From: Dehalococcoidia bacterium | GTDB taxonomy: Bacteria > Chloroflexota > Dehalococcoidia > Lucifugimonadales > Lucifugimonadaceae | DNA length: 43,062 nucleotides | Direction of reading: 5' to 3' | NCBI GenBank assembly: GCA_022451965.1 | Contig: JAKUNJ010000007.1 | Coordinates: 84,914 to 127,975, forward strand | The notes under the pieces: model-generated | What the model saw: only the letters and a program-made list of their open reading frames with translations | Told to the model about the DNA's origin: nothing | The model's database searches: none | Translations under genes and position numbers: made by a program | Part shown: in pieces, positions 8,074 to 17,115 of the stretch | How the letters are laid out: every line of letters starts with the position of its first letter | Position numbering within the stretch: the stretch's first letter is position 1

Positions 8074-9276
8074 ATGTTTACCTCAATATTTGAACAATTA
8101 AGATCCAAAGAATCATTTGGAAAAAAGATTCGAGTTCTTTTTTATGATCGAACTTTTAGAAATCTTTTAGTACAAATGATATTTTCAATCTTAATGATAA
8201 TGTTTCTCTGGTATCTAGTTTCAAGAGCTCTAGAATTAGATCTTGGCTTTTCTCACCTTAGAAGTAGGGCAGGATTTGGATTGAGTCATACTTTTCTTAT
8301 TGACTACACAAGTAATGATTCTAGGTGGCAAGCTTATTTTGCTGGAATTATAAATACTATAAGAGTAAGCATTGTAGGAATTTTACTTGCAACCTTGTTA
8401 GGTGTAATTATGGGCTTGGCTAGATTATCTAAAAACTTCCTAATAAGTAAAATTGCAGCAGGTTATGTTGAATTTATAAGAAATACACCTCTGCTTGTTC
8501 AAATCATATTTTGGCAGCTAGTTTTACTACAATTACCTCAGATTTCAAACGCTATTACTTTCGGTGGACTTTCAGTTTGGTCTAATAGGGGAATACTATT
8601 GCCATTCATTAATTCTGTAGAGAACGGCTCTTTGTGGTTTCTTGTTTTGTTGATTAGCTTAATATTTTGTTTGTTTATAAGGTCTTATCTAAATAAAATT
8701 AGGGAAGAAAATACCAATTTTTTTTCCCCTAATATTATTTCATTATTTATTTTCATTGGAATAGGGATAATTTTCTACTTTATATTAGGAATTGATCTGT
8801 ATTCGGATATTCCAACCTTAGAAGTAAATCAATATGGAACATATATTCAATCGGGAGGATTTTTACTTTCACCTGAATTTGCTGCTATATTATTTGCTTT
8901 AGTGATTTATACAGGTACATTTATCACAGAAATAGTTAGAGGAAGTATTCAAAGTCTTCCTAAAGGTCAAACAGAAGCAGCACTGGCTCTAGGTCTAAGT
9001 TCTTATCAAAGAATCACTCTTATAATTTTGCCTCAAGCTCTAAGATCTATAATTCCCCCCTTGACTAATCAGTATCTAAATTTGACTAAAAATTCTAGTT
9101 TGTCAGTTGCTATTGCTTATCCTGATGTTTTTATGGTTTCAAGAACTATTATGAATAATGCTGGTCATGCTTTACCTATGTTATTTTTGATACTAATTAC
9201 ATTTCTAGGTTTGAGTCTATTTATTTCCTTATTTATGAATTTTTTAAATAGAAGAGTTACTAGGATAGGGGCATGA
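8074..9276 (+). CDS. aapQ: General amino-acid ABC transporter permease (AapQ type)
   Basis: This 400-residue protein begins with a first membrane segment around 29-50 and a long loop, then the conserved RVSIVGILLATLLGVIMG membrane region. This extended N-terminus is typical of AapQ rather than of short HisQ-type permeases. Near the C-terminus, SLPKGQTEAALALGLSSYQ followed by ILPQALRSIIPPL is the EAA loop that docks on the ATPase. The membrane partner is the next gene, four bases on. The start codon is preceded by the hairpin and not by a Shine-Dalgarno. Confidence 0.9.
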   Translation: MFTSIFEQLRSKESFGKKIRVLFYDRTFRNLLVQMIFSILMIMFLWYLVSRALELDLGFSHLRSRAGFGLSHTFLIDYTSNDSRWQAYFAGIINTIRVSIVGILLATLLGVIMGLARLSKNFLISKIAAGYVEFIRNTPLLVQIIFWQLVLLQLPQISNAITFGGLSVWSNRGILLPFINSVENGSLWFLVLLISLIFCLFIRSYLNKIREENTNFFSPNIISLFIFIGIGIIFYFILGIDLYSDIPTLEVNQYGTYIQSGGFLLSPEFAAILFALVIYTGTFITEIVRGSIQSLPKGQTEAALALGLSSYQRITLIILPQALRSIIPPLTNQYLNLTKNSSLSVAIAYPDVFMVSRTIMNNAGHALPMLFLILITFLGLSLFISLFMNFLNRRVTRIGA

Positions 9277-9280
9277 TCAA

Positions 9281-10426
9281 ATGATAGCTTGGATAAAAGA
9301 AAATCTTTTGGCAACAAAAATTGATATGCTTCTGACAATTTCTGGTGCTTTTGTAATATATTTTATTGGATCATTATTTTTTACTTTTGTTTTTACTTCA
9401 GATTGGACTTTGATTGAAGTGAATAGAAAAATACTGTTGGTGGGACTATTTCCAGAAGAGGATTTATGGAGAATTTGGACAATTTTTTATATATCATCTT
9501 TTCTAATATCTTCAACTATAAGTTTTATTTATGGATTTCAAATCAAAACTTCGATTCTTTATATTGGAATGCTTATAATCCCATTTCTAATATTCACTAC
9601 ATCTTCCATGCTAATAAATGTGGTATTACTTTTATTTTTTTCACTTATGTTTTATATTTCCATATATTTCATAAGGACAAACTATAAAAAAATAATTTCA
9701 AGAGGCCTAATTATTTCATGGATAATATTTATTCCTTTTATGTTTTTCCTGCTAGCTATTGCTGGTGGTCCAAAGGTTACACTTTGGGGAGGTTTTTTTG
9801 TTAATATTATTCTTGCAATAATAGCTATATTAGCAGGGTTTCCTCTAGGGGTAATATTTGCTTTGGGTAGAGCTAGTTCCTATAGAACAATAAAGCTTGT
9901 TTCAATTGCTTTCATTGAAACATTTAGGGGCGCTCCATTGATTGCATGGCTTTTCTTTGCATGGTTTGTTCTTCCAAATTTTCTTCCAGATTTATTCTCA
10001 TTAAGTGATATAAATTTAGTTATCAGAGCAATGATTGTTCTTTCATTATTTTCCAGTGCATATATAGCAGAAGTAGTTAGGGGAGGGTTGCAATCTATTC
10101 CTAAAGGACAAAAAGAAGCTGCTACAGCTCTTGGTTTAAGTACGTATTTAGAATTACTTTTTATTACCTTACCGCAGGCAATTAGAATTGTTATTCCGGC
10201 AATTGTCAGCACATTTATAGCTATTTTTAAGGATACATCCCTAGTGTTTATTTTAGGTATAACCGATCTACTAAGAATTGGTAGATTGATACCTGAGCAA
10301 CAGCAAGAATTTTATGGTAAATCTATAGAAGTTTTACTTATAGTAGCACTGCTTTTCTGGTTTATTTCCATAATTCTTTCACAAATAAGTAGATCTATAG
10401 AAAGGAAGCTTAATGTTAGTCAATAG
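9281..10426 (+). CDS. aapM: General amino-acid ABC transporter permease (AapM type)
   Basis: This 381-residue second permease has several N-terminal membrane segments (about 15-160) before the common permease core that starts near [15 protein letters not shown]. The EAA loop reads [20 protein letters not shown] and is followed by [14 protein letters not shown]. An [10 protein letters not shown] stretch is also typical of this family. It starts four bases after aapQ and ends 11 bases before the ATPase gene. Together with AapQ it should form the translocation pore for L-amino acids. Confidence 0.9.
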   Translation: MIAWIKENLLATKIDMLLTISGAFVIYFIGSLFFTFVFTSDWTLIEVNRKILLVGLFPEEDLWRIWTIFYISSFLISSTISFIYGFQIKTSILYIGMLIIPFLIFTTSSMLINVVLLLFFSLMFYISIYFIRTNYKKIISRGLIISWIIFIPFMFFLLAIAGGPKVTLWGGFFVNIILAIIAILAGFPLGVIFALGRASSYRTIKLVSIAFIETFRGAPLIAWLFFAWFVLPNFLPDLFSLSDINLVIRAMIVLSLFSSAYIAEVVRGGLQSIPKGQKEAATALGLSTYLELLFITLPQAIRIVIPAIVSTFIAIFKDTSLVFILGITDLLRIGRLIPEQQQEFYGKSIEVLLIVALLFWFISIILSQISRSIERKLNVSQ

Positions 10427-10437
10427 GGAGGGAAATT

Positions 10438-11175
10438 ATGAATAAAAAAATATCTGTAGAAACTAAAGAAGTCACAAAGTTTTTTGGCTCCTTTCAGGCT
10501 CTAAAAGGAATAACTGCTGATATATATGAAGGTGAAGTAGTGGTTGTTCTTGGTCCGTCTGGATCAGGAAAATCAACATATATAAGAACTATTAATGGTT
10601 TGGAAGAGCATGATTCTGGTTTGATTAAAGTAAATGGAACAGAATTAAATAATAACTTGAAAAATATTGAAAAAATCAGGTCAGAAGTGGGTATGGTTTT
10701 TCAACAATTTAATCTTTTTCCTCATTTATCAGTACTCAGAAACATAACATTAGCACCACAAAAAGTAAAAAAACTTCCCAAGTCAGAGGCTGAAGATTTA
10801 GCAATGAGTTTATTGGAAAGAGTAGGTATTCCTGAACAAGCTATGAAATTTCCCTCACAGCTTTCTGGGGGACAACAACAAAGAGTAGCAATTGCTAGAG
10901 CTTTGGCAATTCTGCCTAAATTACTGTTATTTGATGAACCTACTTCTGCTTTAGATCCTGAAATGATAAAGGAAGTTTTGGATGTTATGACTGAGTTAGC
11001 ACAATCAGGTATGACTATGATTTGTGTAACTCACGAAATGGGATTTGCTAAAGAGGTAGCTGATAGATTTCTTTTTTTTGATGAAGGTCTTATAGTAGAA
11101 TCAGGAACCCCAGAACATTTTTTTGAAAATCCTCAAGAAGATCGTACTAAATTATTCTTAAGCCAAATATTATAA
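10438..11175 (+). CDS. aapP: General amino-acid ABC transporter ATPase
   Basis: This 245-residue single ABC domain is of polar-amino-acid type. It shows Walker [10 protein letters not shown] (39-47), Q-loop FQQFNLFPH (88-96), signature LSGGQQQRV (142-150), Walker B LLLFDEP (162-168), D-loop SALDPE and an H-loop in [15 protein letters not shown]. The Q-loop and H-loop forms match GlnQ/HisP/AapP. A strong Shine-Dalgarno (GGGAGG, about 10426-10431) precedes the ATG. It is the last gene of the importer; the 76-base gap behind it contains a promoter candidate for the next operon. Confidence 0.93.
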   Translation: MNKKISVETKEVTKFFGSFQALKGITADIYEGEVVVVLGPSGSGKSTYIRTINGLEEHDSGLIKVNGTELNNNLKNIEKIRSEVGMVFQQFNLFPHLSVLRNITLAPQKVKKLPKSEAEDLAMSLLERVGIPEQAMKFPSQLSGGQQQRVAIARALAILPKLLLFDEPTSALDPEMIKEVLDVMTELAQSGMTMICVTHEMGFAKEVADRFLFFDEGLIVESGTPEHFFENPQEDRTKLFLSQIL

Positions 11176-11184
11176 ATTTTTCTA

Positions 11185-11214
11185 TTGTCATTTATTTTAG
11201 AGTTATATTATTAT
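11185..11214 (+). promoter_or_regulatory. Candidate sigma70-type promoter for the PanE-like gene
   Basis: TTGTCA (11185-11190) and TATTAT (11209-11214) are separated by 18 bases, in the only gap between the amino-acid importer and the next gene. In such AT-rich DNA, promoter-like boxes occur by chance, so this is tentative. Confidence 0.4.
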
Positions 11215-11251
11215 CAAATAAAATTTTAATAATTTAACTAAGGAAATAAAT

Positions 11252-12292
11252 ATGCATGAAAAGAAAAGAATAGCCGTATTTGGAGCAGGTGGTATTGGTG
11301 GAGTTGTTGGGGGAATGCTGTCTAAAGATGGTCACGATGTAACCTTAATAGATACTTGGCATGAGCACATAACTGAGATTCAAAAAAATGGTTTAGAAGT
11401 AACAAATCAAGATGAAGTTCACAACTGTAAGCCCAATGCTATTCATCTCAACATGCTTCAAGAAACAAAAGAAAAATTTGATATTGGAATAATATCAGTA
11501 AAATCATATGATACTGAATGGGTAACTCATGCTTTAAAAAATTACGTAAAGAATGAAGGCTACTTTGTTGATTTTCAGAATGGAATAAATGACTTAAAAG
11601 TAGCAGAGATTGTTGGAAAAGAAAAAACTCTAGGATGCGTTATTTTGATTAGTGCAATGGCAACAGAACCTGGAAAAGCATGGAGAACAGATAGTAGACC
11701 AGATGTTGCGTATAAAATAGGTGAATTAAGCGGTGGGTTATCCAATAGACTGAAGGAATTTGTAGATATGATGCAAGCAGTTGGTGTTTCTGAATATACT
11801 GAAGAATTGATTTCTGAGAGATGGTCAAAATTAATGATAAATTGTATGGTTAATCCCTTGGCTGGATTAACTGGTTGGGGTACTGCTGATGTTAGGTCAA
11901 AGACTATTACTCAAGATATTGCCATAAAAGTTGCAGCTGAGGTAGTAATGGTTGCTAAATCTGAAGGATATAAATTGGGTAAGATTGTAGGATTAGAACC
12001 AGATGATTTTGTAGAAGCTGCTAAAGGTGGTAAAAAAATTGAAGAAATAAAAAGTCAAATGTTAGAACAGGCAAGGCAAGCAGGTTCATCTAGTAGACCT
12101 TCTTTTGGTCAAGATGTACTAAAAAAGAGAAGAACAGAGATTGATTATCTTACAGGTTTTGTCAGTCAAGTTGGTAAAAAAAATAATGTTTCTACACCTT
12201 TTTGCGACAAAGTTACGCAGGTTGTAAACTCACTCGGAGTTGGTTTTGAACCTTCAGAAGAAAATCTTTCAGAAATAGAAAAATTACTATAA
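11252..12292 (+). CDS. 2-dehydropantoate 2-reductase (ketopantoate reductase) family protein
   Basis: This 346-residue protein starts with an NAD(P)-binding GAGGIGGVVGGMLSKDGH stretch (about 10-27) and has the ApbA/PanE C-terminal helical domain, where RWSKLMINCMVNPLAGLTG (about 190-208) matches the WxKLxxNxxxNPLxAL signature. Family members reduce ketopantoate to pantoate in coenzyme A synthesis, but many paralogues act on other 2-keto acids. It is longer than E. coli PanE by about 40 residues and sits with a glycosidase-like gene rather than with other pan genes. A catabolic oxidoreductase role is therefore equally possible. ATG at 11252 follows TAAGGAAA. Confidence 0.75.
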   Translation: MHEKKRIAVFGAGGIGGVVGGMLSKDGHDVTLIDTWHEHITEIQKNGLEVTNQDEVHNCKPNAIHLNMLQETKEKFDIGIISVKSYDTEWVTHALKNYVKNEGYFVDFQNGINDLKVAEIVGKEKTLGCVILISAMATEPGKAWRTDSRPDVAYKIGELSGGLSNRLKEFVDMMQAVGVSEYTEELISERWSKLMINCMVNPLAGLTGWGTADVRSKTITQDIAIKVAAEVVMVAKSEGYKLGKIVGLEPDDFVEAAKGGKKIEEIKSQMLEQARQAGSSSRPSFGQDVLKKRRTEIDYLTGFVSQVGKKNNVSTPFCDKVTQVVNSLGVGFEPSEENLSEIEKLL

Positions 12293-12297
12293 ATCAA

Positions 12298-13902
12298 ATG
12301 CAAATTTATCCCGATAGAGAATCTAAGGTTCCGAAATATAGCTACCCAAGTATATTTTCTGATCAAATTAAGGCTTTAGAAAAAGATGAAATAATAAAAA
12401 GGCTCAATGCTAGTAGAAATATCTACAAGGACGATCCTTTTAGGCCTAATTTTCATTATGTTAATCCAGAAAACACACTTAATGATCCTAATGGTTTGTG
12501 TTTTTGGAAAGGATATTGGCACCTTTTCTATCAGGCTTATCCTCCTGAAGATACTAGACAACATTGGGGTCATGCTTATAGTAAAGATTTAGTTCATTGG
12601 GAAGATTTGCCATATGCGATTTATCCTAATCCAGAAGAGGCATGTTTCTCAGGTGCAACATATGTGGAAGATAATAAAGTGATAGCAATATATCACGGTA
12701 CTAAAGTTGGAAATATGATAGCTATTTCTAATGATGATTTACTGCTAAATTGGGAAAAAATAAATGATAATAGGCCGGTTATAGATATTCAGAGTGAAGA
12801 TGGTTCTAAGCTTCCTTATAGAGTATTTGATCCATGTATTTGGAAAAAGGATAATTATTATTATTCTCTGTCTGGTGGAACATTACCACATTTATCATCA
12901 GGCAGAAGGAGGAGGGCTAATTTTTTATTTAAGTCTGAAGATCTTATAAATTGGGAATATCTACATCCATTTATTGAGGGAGATAATTTTACTAAAATCG
13001 GAGATGATGGAGCCTGTCCATATTTTTGGCCTCTAGAAGACAGATATATTCTTTATTTCTTCAGTCATATGAGTGGAGGGCAAGCATTACTCGGTGATTA
13101 TGATAAAGATAGAGATAAATTTATAGTAACCTCCCATCATGAATTTAATTTTGGTGCAGCCCATCCCGGAGGTGTTCATGCACCCTCTGCTACTCCATCT
13201 AAAAATGGTAAAAATATAGTTATTTTTAATATGAATCATTCAAAAAATACTTATGGATGGGATCAACTTATGACACTTCCTAGAGAAATAGGTATAGCTG
13301 GTAAAGATGCTATTAATAGAGATGTCTTGACTATAAAACCAGCTGGAGAAATTGAATCTTTGAGAAAAAATCATATTTCTCTCAAGAATATAGAAATTTT
13401 ACCTAATCAGGAAAAAGTTTTCGAAAAGATTAGGGGGAACTCAATTGAAATTAAACTAGATTTACAAGTTAGTGATGCATCGATGTTTGAAATACGAGTA
13501 TTAAGATCGGAAAATAGTGAGGAATTCACTAGAATATCATTTTATAAAAATAGAGGTTTTAGAGATTGGGATAAGTATGATGGATGGGATCTCAAAAAAA
13601 GACTAGAAGCTTCCTACAGTATAATTTCTCTAGATACCTCATATTCAAGTCAAGATAAAGAAGTTATATCTCGACCTCCTGAGGTTGCTCCATTTTATTT
13701 ATCTGAAAAAGAGAATCTAAAACTAACAATTTTTGTTGATAAAAGTGTAGTGGAAGTTTTTATAAATGAAAGACAATGTATAGCCTCAAGATTATATCCT
13801 ACAAGAAAAGATAGTGTTGGTGTGTCAGTAATATCTCAAGGATCTAGCTCAAAAATCTTATCTTTGGATGCTTATGAAATGGAAAATATTTATAAAAAAT
13901 AG
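12298..13902 (+). CDS. Glycoside hydrolase family 32-like protein with an altered acid/base motif
   Basis: This 534-residue protein has the GH32 plan, a five-bladed propeller plus C-terminal beta-sandwich. The nucleophile motif NDPNG is intact (62-66, Asp63). VFDP (176-179) stands for the usual RDP, with the Asp kept. The acid/base motif EC is replaced by Ala-Cys at 239-240 (DDGACPYFW). The C-terminal domain carries LTIFVDKSVVEVFIN and a CIASRLYP stretch typical of fructosidases. No signal peptide is seen, so it is probably cytoplasmic. Family enzymes hydrolyse beta-fructosides such as sucrose; with the acid/base Glu apparently gone, true activity is uncertain. It begins 5 bases after the PanE-like gene. 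Confidence 0.75.
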   Translation: MQIYPDRESKVPKYSYPSIFSDQIKALEKDEIIKRLNASRNIYKDDPFRPNFHYVNPENTLNDPNGLCFWKGYWHLFYQAYPPEDTRQHWGHAYSKDLVHWEDLPYAIYPNPEEACFSGATYVEDNKVIAIYHGTKVGNMIAISNDDLLLNWEKINDNRPVIDIQSEDGSKLPYRVFDPCIWKKDNYYYSLSGGTLPHLSSGRRRRANFLFKSEDLINWEYLHPFIEGDNFTKIGDDGACPYFWPLEDRYILYFFSHMSGGQALLGDYDKDRDKFIVTSHHEFNFGAAHPGGVHAPSATPSKNGKNIVIFNMNHSKNTYGWDQLMTLPREIGIAGKDAINRDVLTIKPAGEIESLRKNHISLKNIEILPNQEKVFEKIRGNSIEIKLDLQVSDASMFEIRVLRSENSEEFTRISFYKNRGFRDWDKYDGWDLKKRLEASYSIISLDTSYSSQDKEVISRPPEVAPFYLSEKENLKLTIFVDKSVVEVFINERQCIASRLYPTRKDSVGVSVISQGSSSKILSLDAYEMENIYKK

Positions 13903-13916
13903 TTTATTTATTTAGA

Positions 13917-15110
13917 TTATTTTATTTCTATTTTTTCTTCTTTTTCTATTTTGTCGATATCCAATTCCATCCCTAATCCAACTAAATCAGTTTCATAAAA
14001 TTTTCCTTTATCAGGAGTTTCAGGAGTTTTCAAAAAATGCTGATGTATTTTATTCCATTTTATTAAGAACTCTTGGTAGGGAGTATGTATTGGTACTTGA
14101 GACAAGGAAAAATGTAAAGAAGCATTTGATGAATGACCATGTGGAATTGTTATTAGATCATAAGTAGTTGCTAAGCTGGATATTTTTATAACTTCAGATA
14201 AACCACCTGCCCAGTAAATATCTGGTTGAAGAAAATCTAGAGCTTTTTTCTCTATAAATCTAAGCATTCCCCATCTTGTATAATCATGTTCTGCTCCTGA
14301 AAGAGGAATAGAAATTTTATCTTTAATTTTTTTATAAATTTCAACTCTGTCATTCATAACTGTTTCTTCTAGCCAATATGGTCTGAATTCTTCTATATTT
14401 TTTGCAAGTTGTACAACATACTTATAATCCATAGACTGCCAACAATCTAACATTATTTCATAACTGTCACCAAGTGTTTCTCTAAGAGTTTTTACCATCT
14501 CAATATTTTTTTTCAATCCTTCATTTCCTGACATTGGTCCATATCTAAAAAACCATTTTTGTGCAGTATATCCTTGATCCTTAAAATATTTTGAACGTTC
14601 TTTTACTAAACCCATATCAGTAACATTAAAACCGAGCATAGATGCGTATGCAGGAACTTCTTTTCTAGTTGGACCACCTAAAATCTTAAAAACTGGAGTT
14701 TCGTAAAATTTTCCTTTTAGGTCCCATAAAGCACAATCTATAGCACTAATTGCCATCATTGTTATTCCTTGTCGACCATGAACATTAATCCTATGCATTT
14801 GATCCCACAATAACTCTATTGCTAAAGGATCCTTACCTAAGATAATTTTGGACAGAGATTTTTCTATAACGTCAGCCTGTAAAGAATCTATAGGACCAGC
14901 TGTTCCATACATATCTTTGTCTGTATGAATCTCCACAAATATAGAGTTTGTAGAAACATTTTTATTTTTTTGAAGAGACCAATTTTCGTGTTTTTCAATT
15001 TCATATTCAGGATATATATCTATGGGCCTAACTAGTCTTTCTTCCCAGAATTCTCCATCAGATTCAAAATGACCAGATAAGTTTCTAATTACTAATTTTG
15101 TTATTTTCAT
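13917..15110 (-). CDS. Enolase-superfamily enzyme, L-rhamnonate dehydratase-like
   Basis: This 397-residue protein is clearly of the acid-sugar dehydratase type. It shows DCALWDLKGK (125-134), Lys185-Trp-Phe on the second strand, and metal ligands Asp222 (LDCWQSMD), Glu248 (WLEE) and Glu274 (SGAEHD). Asp297 and His324 (IPHGHSS) fit the Asp-His dyad of rhamnonate dehydratase. The late NASLHFSLSQVP...YQEFL region also resembles that enzyme. The reaction expected is removal of water from an aldonic acid to a 2-keto-3-deoxy acid. The start codon lies 26 bases inside the upstream glycerophosphodiesterase gene, so both share a transcript. It is unlike the other enolase-family gene at 4511 in its catalytic residues. 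Confidence 0.82.
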   Translation of the reverse strand: MKITKLVIRNLSGHFESDGEFWEERLVRPIDIYPEYEIEKHENWSLQKNKNVSTNSIFVEIHTDKDMYGTAGPIDSLQADVIEKSLSKIILGKDPLAIELLWDQMHRINVHGRQGITMMAISAIDCALWDLKGKFYETPVFKILGGPTRKEVPAYASMLGFNVTDMGLVKERSKYFKDQGYTAQKWFFRYGPMSGNEGLKKNIEMVKTLRETLGDSYEIMLDCWQSMDYKYVVQLAKNIEEFRPYWLEETVMNDRVEIYKKIKDKISIPLSGAEHDYTRWGMLRFIEKKALDFLQPDIYWAGGLSEVIKISSLATTYDLITIPHGHSSNASLHFSLSQVPIHTPYQEFLIKWNKIHQHFLKTPETPDKGKFYETDLVGLGMELDIDKIEKEEKIEIK

Positions 15111-15855
15111 ATCTTAAAATTACTTCCTTTCCTCTAGTGGGCCAATCTATAGTAGTTCCTTTACTTCCTGAATTATAAGCATTTATTAAATCTTTTTCAT
15201 CTTTTATACCCCAATTCCTTACAGAAATATTTTTTTCATAAGCTTCTGAAACCATATTATATTCACTATTTGAAGCTTTTGGACAAATCATATCAATTTT
15301 ATTTTTACTACATATAATCAAATCATTTGGTGTAATTCGATCGATTAGCCAAGCAGTATTTTCATTTATACAAAAAAAATTAAATCGTATGATTTGCTCG
15401 ATATAAAAACTACTAATTGTTATGCCTCCAATTTCAAATATTTTTTTTTCAGAATGTAGCCAATTATATTTTTCCAAGTAATTGTAGACAATTTGTGATA
15501 ATTCCTGATCTCTTGATTTTAATTCAAGATGTAAATGAGCTTTATTTTTATATCTTATTAATACTTCATCAAGTTTGGGTATATAGAAACTTCCATTGGT
15601 ATTAAATTTATTTTTTACTTCTATGTGTCTTAATTCAGAATAATTCATATTAGAAATCACACCCTTACTACCTGATGTTCTTACTAAATTATGATCATGA
15701 ATAACTATGGGTATTTTGTCTTTAGTAAGTTGAACATCAAATTCAAAATTATAAAACCCTTTTTCTAGAGCTAGATCAAAAGAATGTATAGTATTTTCCG
15801 GAGATTCCTCTGAATACCCTCGATGAGCTATTAAGTTGAATTCATTATTAAACAC
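15085..15855 (-). CDS. Glycerophosphodiester phosphodiesterase (first of two)
   Basis: This 256-residue protein has the GDPD signature: His11-Arg12 in IAHRGYSEESPENT, Glu20, Glu38 and Asp40 (FEFDVQ), and catalytic His53 (VIHDH). It splits glycerophosphodiesters into glycerol 3-phosphate and an alcohol. No signal peptide is seen, so it probably acts in the cytoplasm. The start is GTG (complement of 15853-15855); no ATG is available before the HR motif and there is no clear Shine-Dalgarno. Its last 26 bases overlap the enolase gene. A shorter paralogue lies at 22977. Confidence 0.85.
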   Translation of the reverse strand: MFNNEFNLIAHRGYSEESPENTIHSFDLALEKGFYNFEFDVQLTKDKIPIVIHDHNLVRTSGSKGVISNMNYSELRHIEVKNKFNTNGSFYIPKLDEVLIRYKNKAHLHLELKSRDQELSQIVYNYLEKYNWLHSEKKIFEIGGITISSFYIEQIIRFNFFCINENTAWLIDRITPNDLIICSKNKIDMICPKASNSEYNMVSEAYEKNISVRNWGIKDEKDLINAYNSGSKGTTIDWPTRGKEVILRYENNKISN

Positions 15856-15970
15856 TTATTTGATAACTTTATGAAAATTTATGAAAAAATAAACTTCAAT
15901 TTTGATATGTTTTTTATGTAAACTAACTACCTTGATAGTATACTAGTAATATATACACTTTATAATTATT

Positions 15971-17065
15971 ATGTTCAATGACTATAAATTAAGTGATATT
16001 TCTGAAATCGAAACTCCCGAATTTCTAATATTTGAATCTAAAGTAGAATCAAATATAGATACAATAATTTCAATGATTGGAGATAAAAAAAGACTTGTCC
16101 CTCATGCAAAGACTCATAAGTCAAAATATATCTTAAATAAGTTAATTAAGAATGGAATTACTAGGCATAAAACCTCTACGCTTAATGAGCTGGAAGTTCT
16201 AGCTGATTGTGAACCAGAAGAATTGATACTAGCATATCCAATTTCATCCTTAAAGAAAATTGAAAGATTTCAAAAAATCATTAATAAATTTCCTAAAACA
16301 AAATTCTCAACAATTGCTTCTAATATTTATCATATTAACTTACTGAAAAATATTGAAGGTTTGCATGGAGTTTATATTGATTTAGATACTGGAATGAATC
16401 GAACAGGTGTATTAATTGACAATATTGATGAATTCTTACTTCAAATCTTTGGTACCGAAAATATTAATATTCTAGGTATTCATGCTTATGATGGCCATAT
16501 GCATGGAAAAACCGATATCGAAGAAAGAAAAATTGAATCTAAAAAAACTTTGGATGAAATTAGAATTTTGGAAAATAAGTTGAAAGAAACTTATTATCTT
16601 AATAATCTTGAAATTATAGTTGGAGGTTCTTGGTCATTTCATTTTTATATTGAAGAAAAAGATATTAAGTTATCTCCTGGTACATGGATATATTGGGATG
16701 CATCAAATATCAAGCAAAAAGAATTAGATTTTATAATAGCTGGAGTTGTAATAGGTCAAGTAATTGATGAAAATAAAGATAATGACACAGTAACAGTGGA
16801 TATAGGTGCAAAAGCTATTTCATCTGATCCTATTACTGAAAATAGATTTAATCTTGTTGATAAACCCAATTGTAAGTTAATTTTTCAAAACGAAGAGCAT
16901 GGAATTATAAAGTTGAATGGAGAATCTTTATCATTTGGAGATTATGTTTTGGCTCAACCTGGTCATGCTTGCACAGTATCACCTAAGTATTCAAGAGCTT
17001 TGAAAGTTAATGAAGAAGGGTTTGTGTCAGGAGAAATAAAGATTGATGCTAGAGATAGAGTCTAG
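15971..17065 (+). CDS. D-threonine aldolase / D-serine dehydratase-like PLP enzyme
   Basis: This 364-residue protein is a fold-type III PLP enzyme. The N-terminal alanine-racemase-like barrel starts with ETPEFLIF and has the PLP lysine region VPHAKTHKS (probable Lys47). DLDTGMNRTGV near 140 and IHAYDGHMHG near 175 are typical of the D-threonine aldolase family. The C-terminal domain ends with QPGHACTVSP, where the His-Ala-Cys at 332-334 corresponds to the divalent-metal site of these enzymes. The reaction would be cleavage of D-threonine-like beta-hydroxy amino acids or related D-amino acids. The gene is divergent from the glycerophosphodiesterase, has no Shine-Dalgarno, and has TATAAT four bases before the ATG. 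Confidence 0.8.
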   Translation: MFNDYKLSDISEIETPEFLIFESKVESNIDTIISMIGDKKRLVPHAKTHKSKYILNKLIKNGITRHKTSTLNELEVLADCEPEELILAYPISSLKKIERFQKIINKFPKTKFSTIASNIYHINLLKNIEGLHGVYIDLDTGMNRTGVLIDNIDEFLLQIFGTENINILGIHAYDGHMHGKTDIEERKIESKKTLDEIRILENKLKETYYLNNLEIIVGGSWSFHFYIEEKDIKLSPGTWIYWDASNIKQKELDFIIAGVVIGQVIDENKDNDTVTVDIGAKAISSDPITENRFNLVDKPNCKLIFQNEEHGIIKLNGESLSFGDYVLAQPGHACTVSPKYSRALKVNEEGFVSGEIKIDARDRV

Positions 17066-17115
17066 TATTTGATGGGTTATTTTTTCGATAATAATAAAAT
17101 AAACTTTATGGAAAA

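Noticed and set aside
9466-9687. 73-codon plus-strand frame inside aapM
   Set aside because: It lies in another frame of a clear permease gene and is hydrophobic only because the overlapping frame is T-rich.
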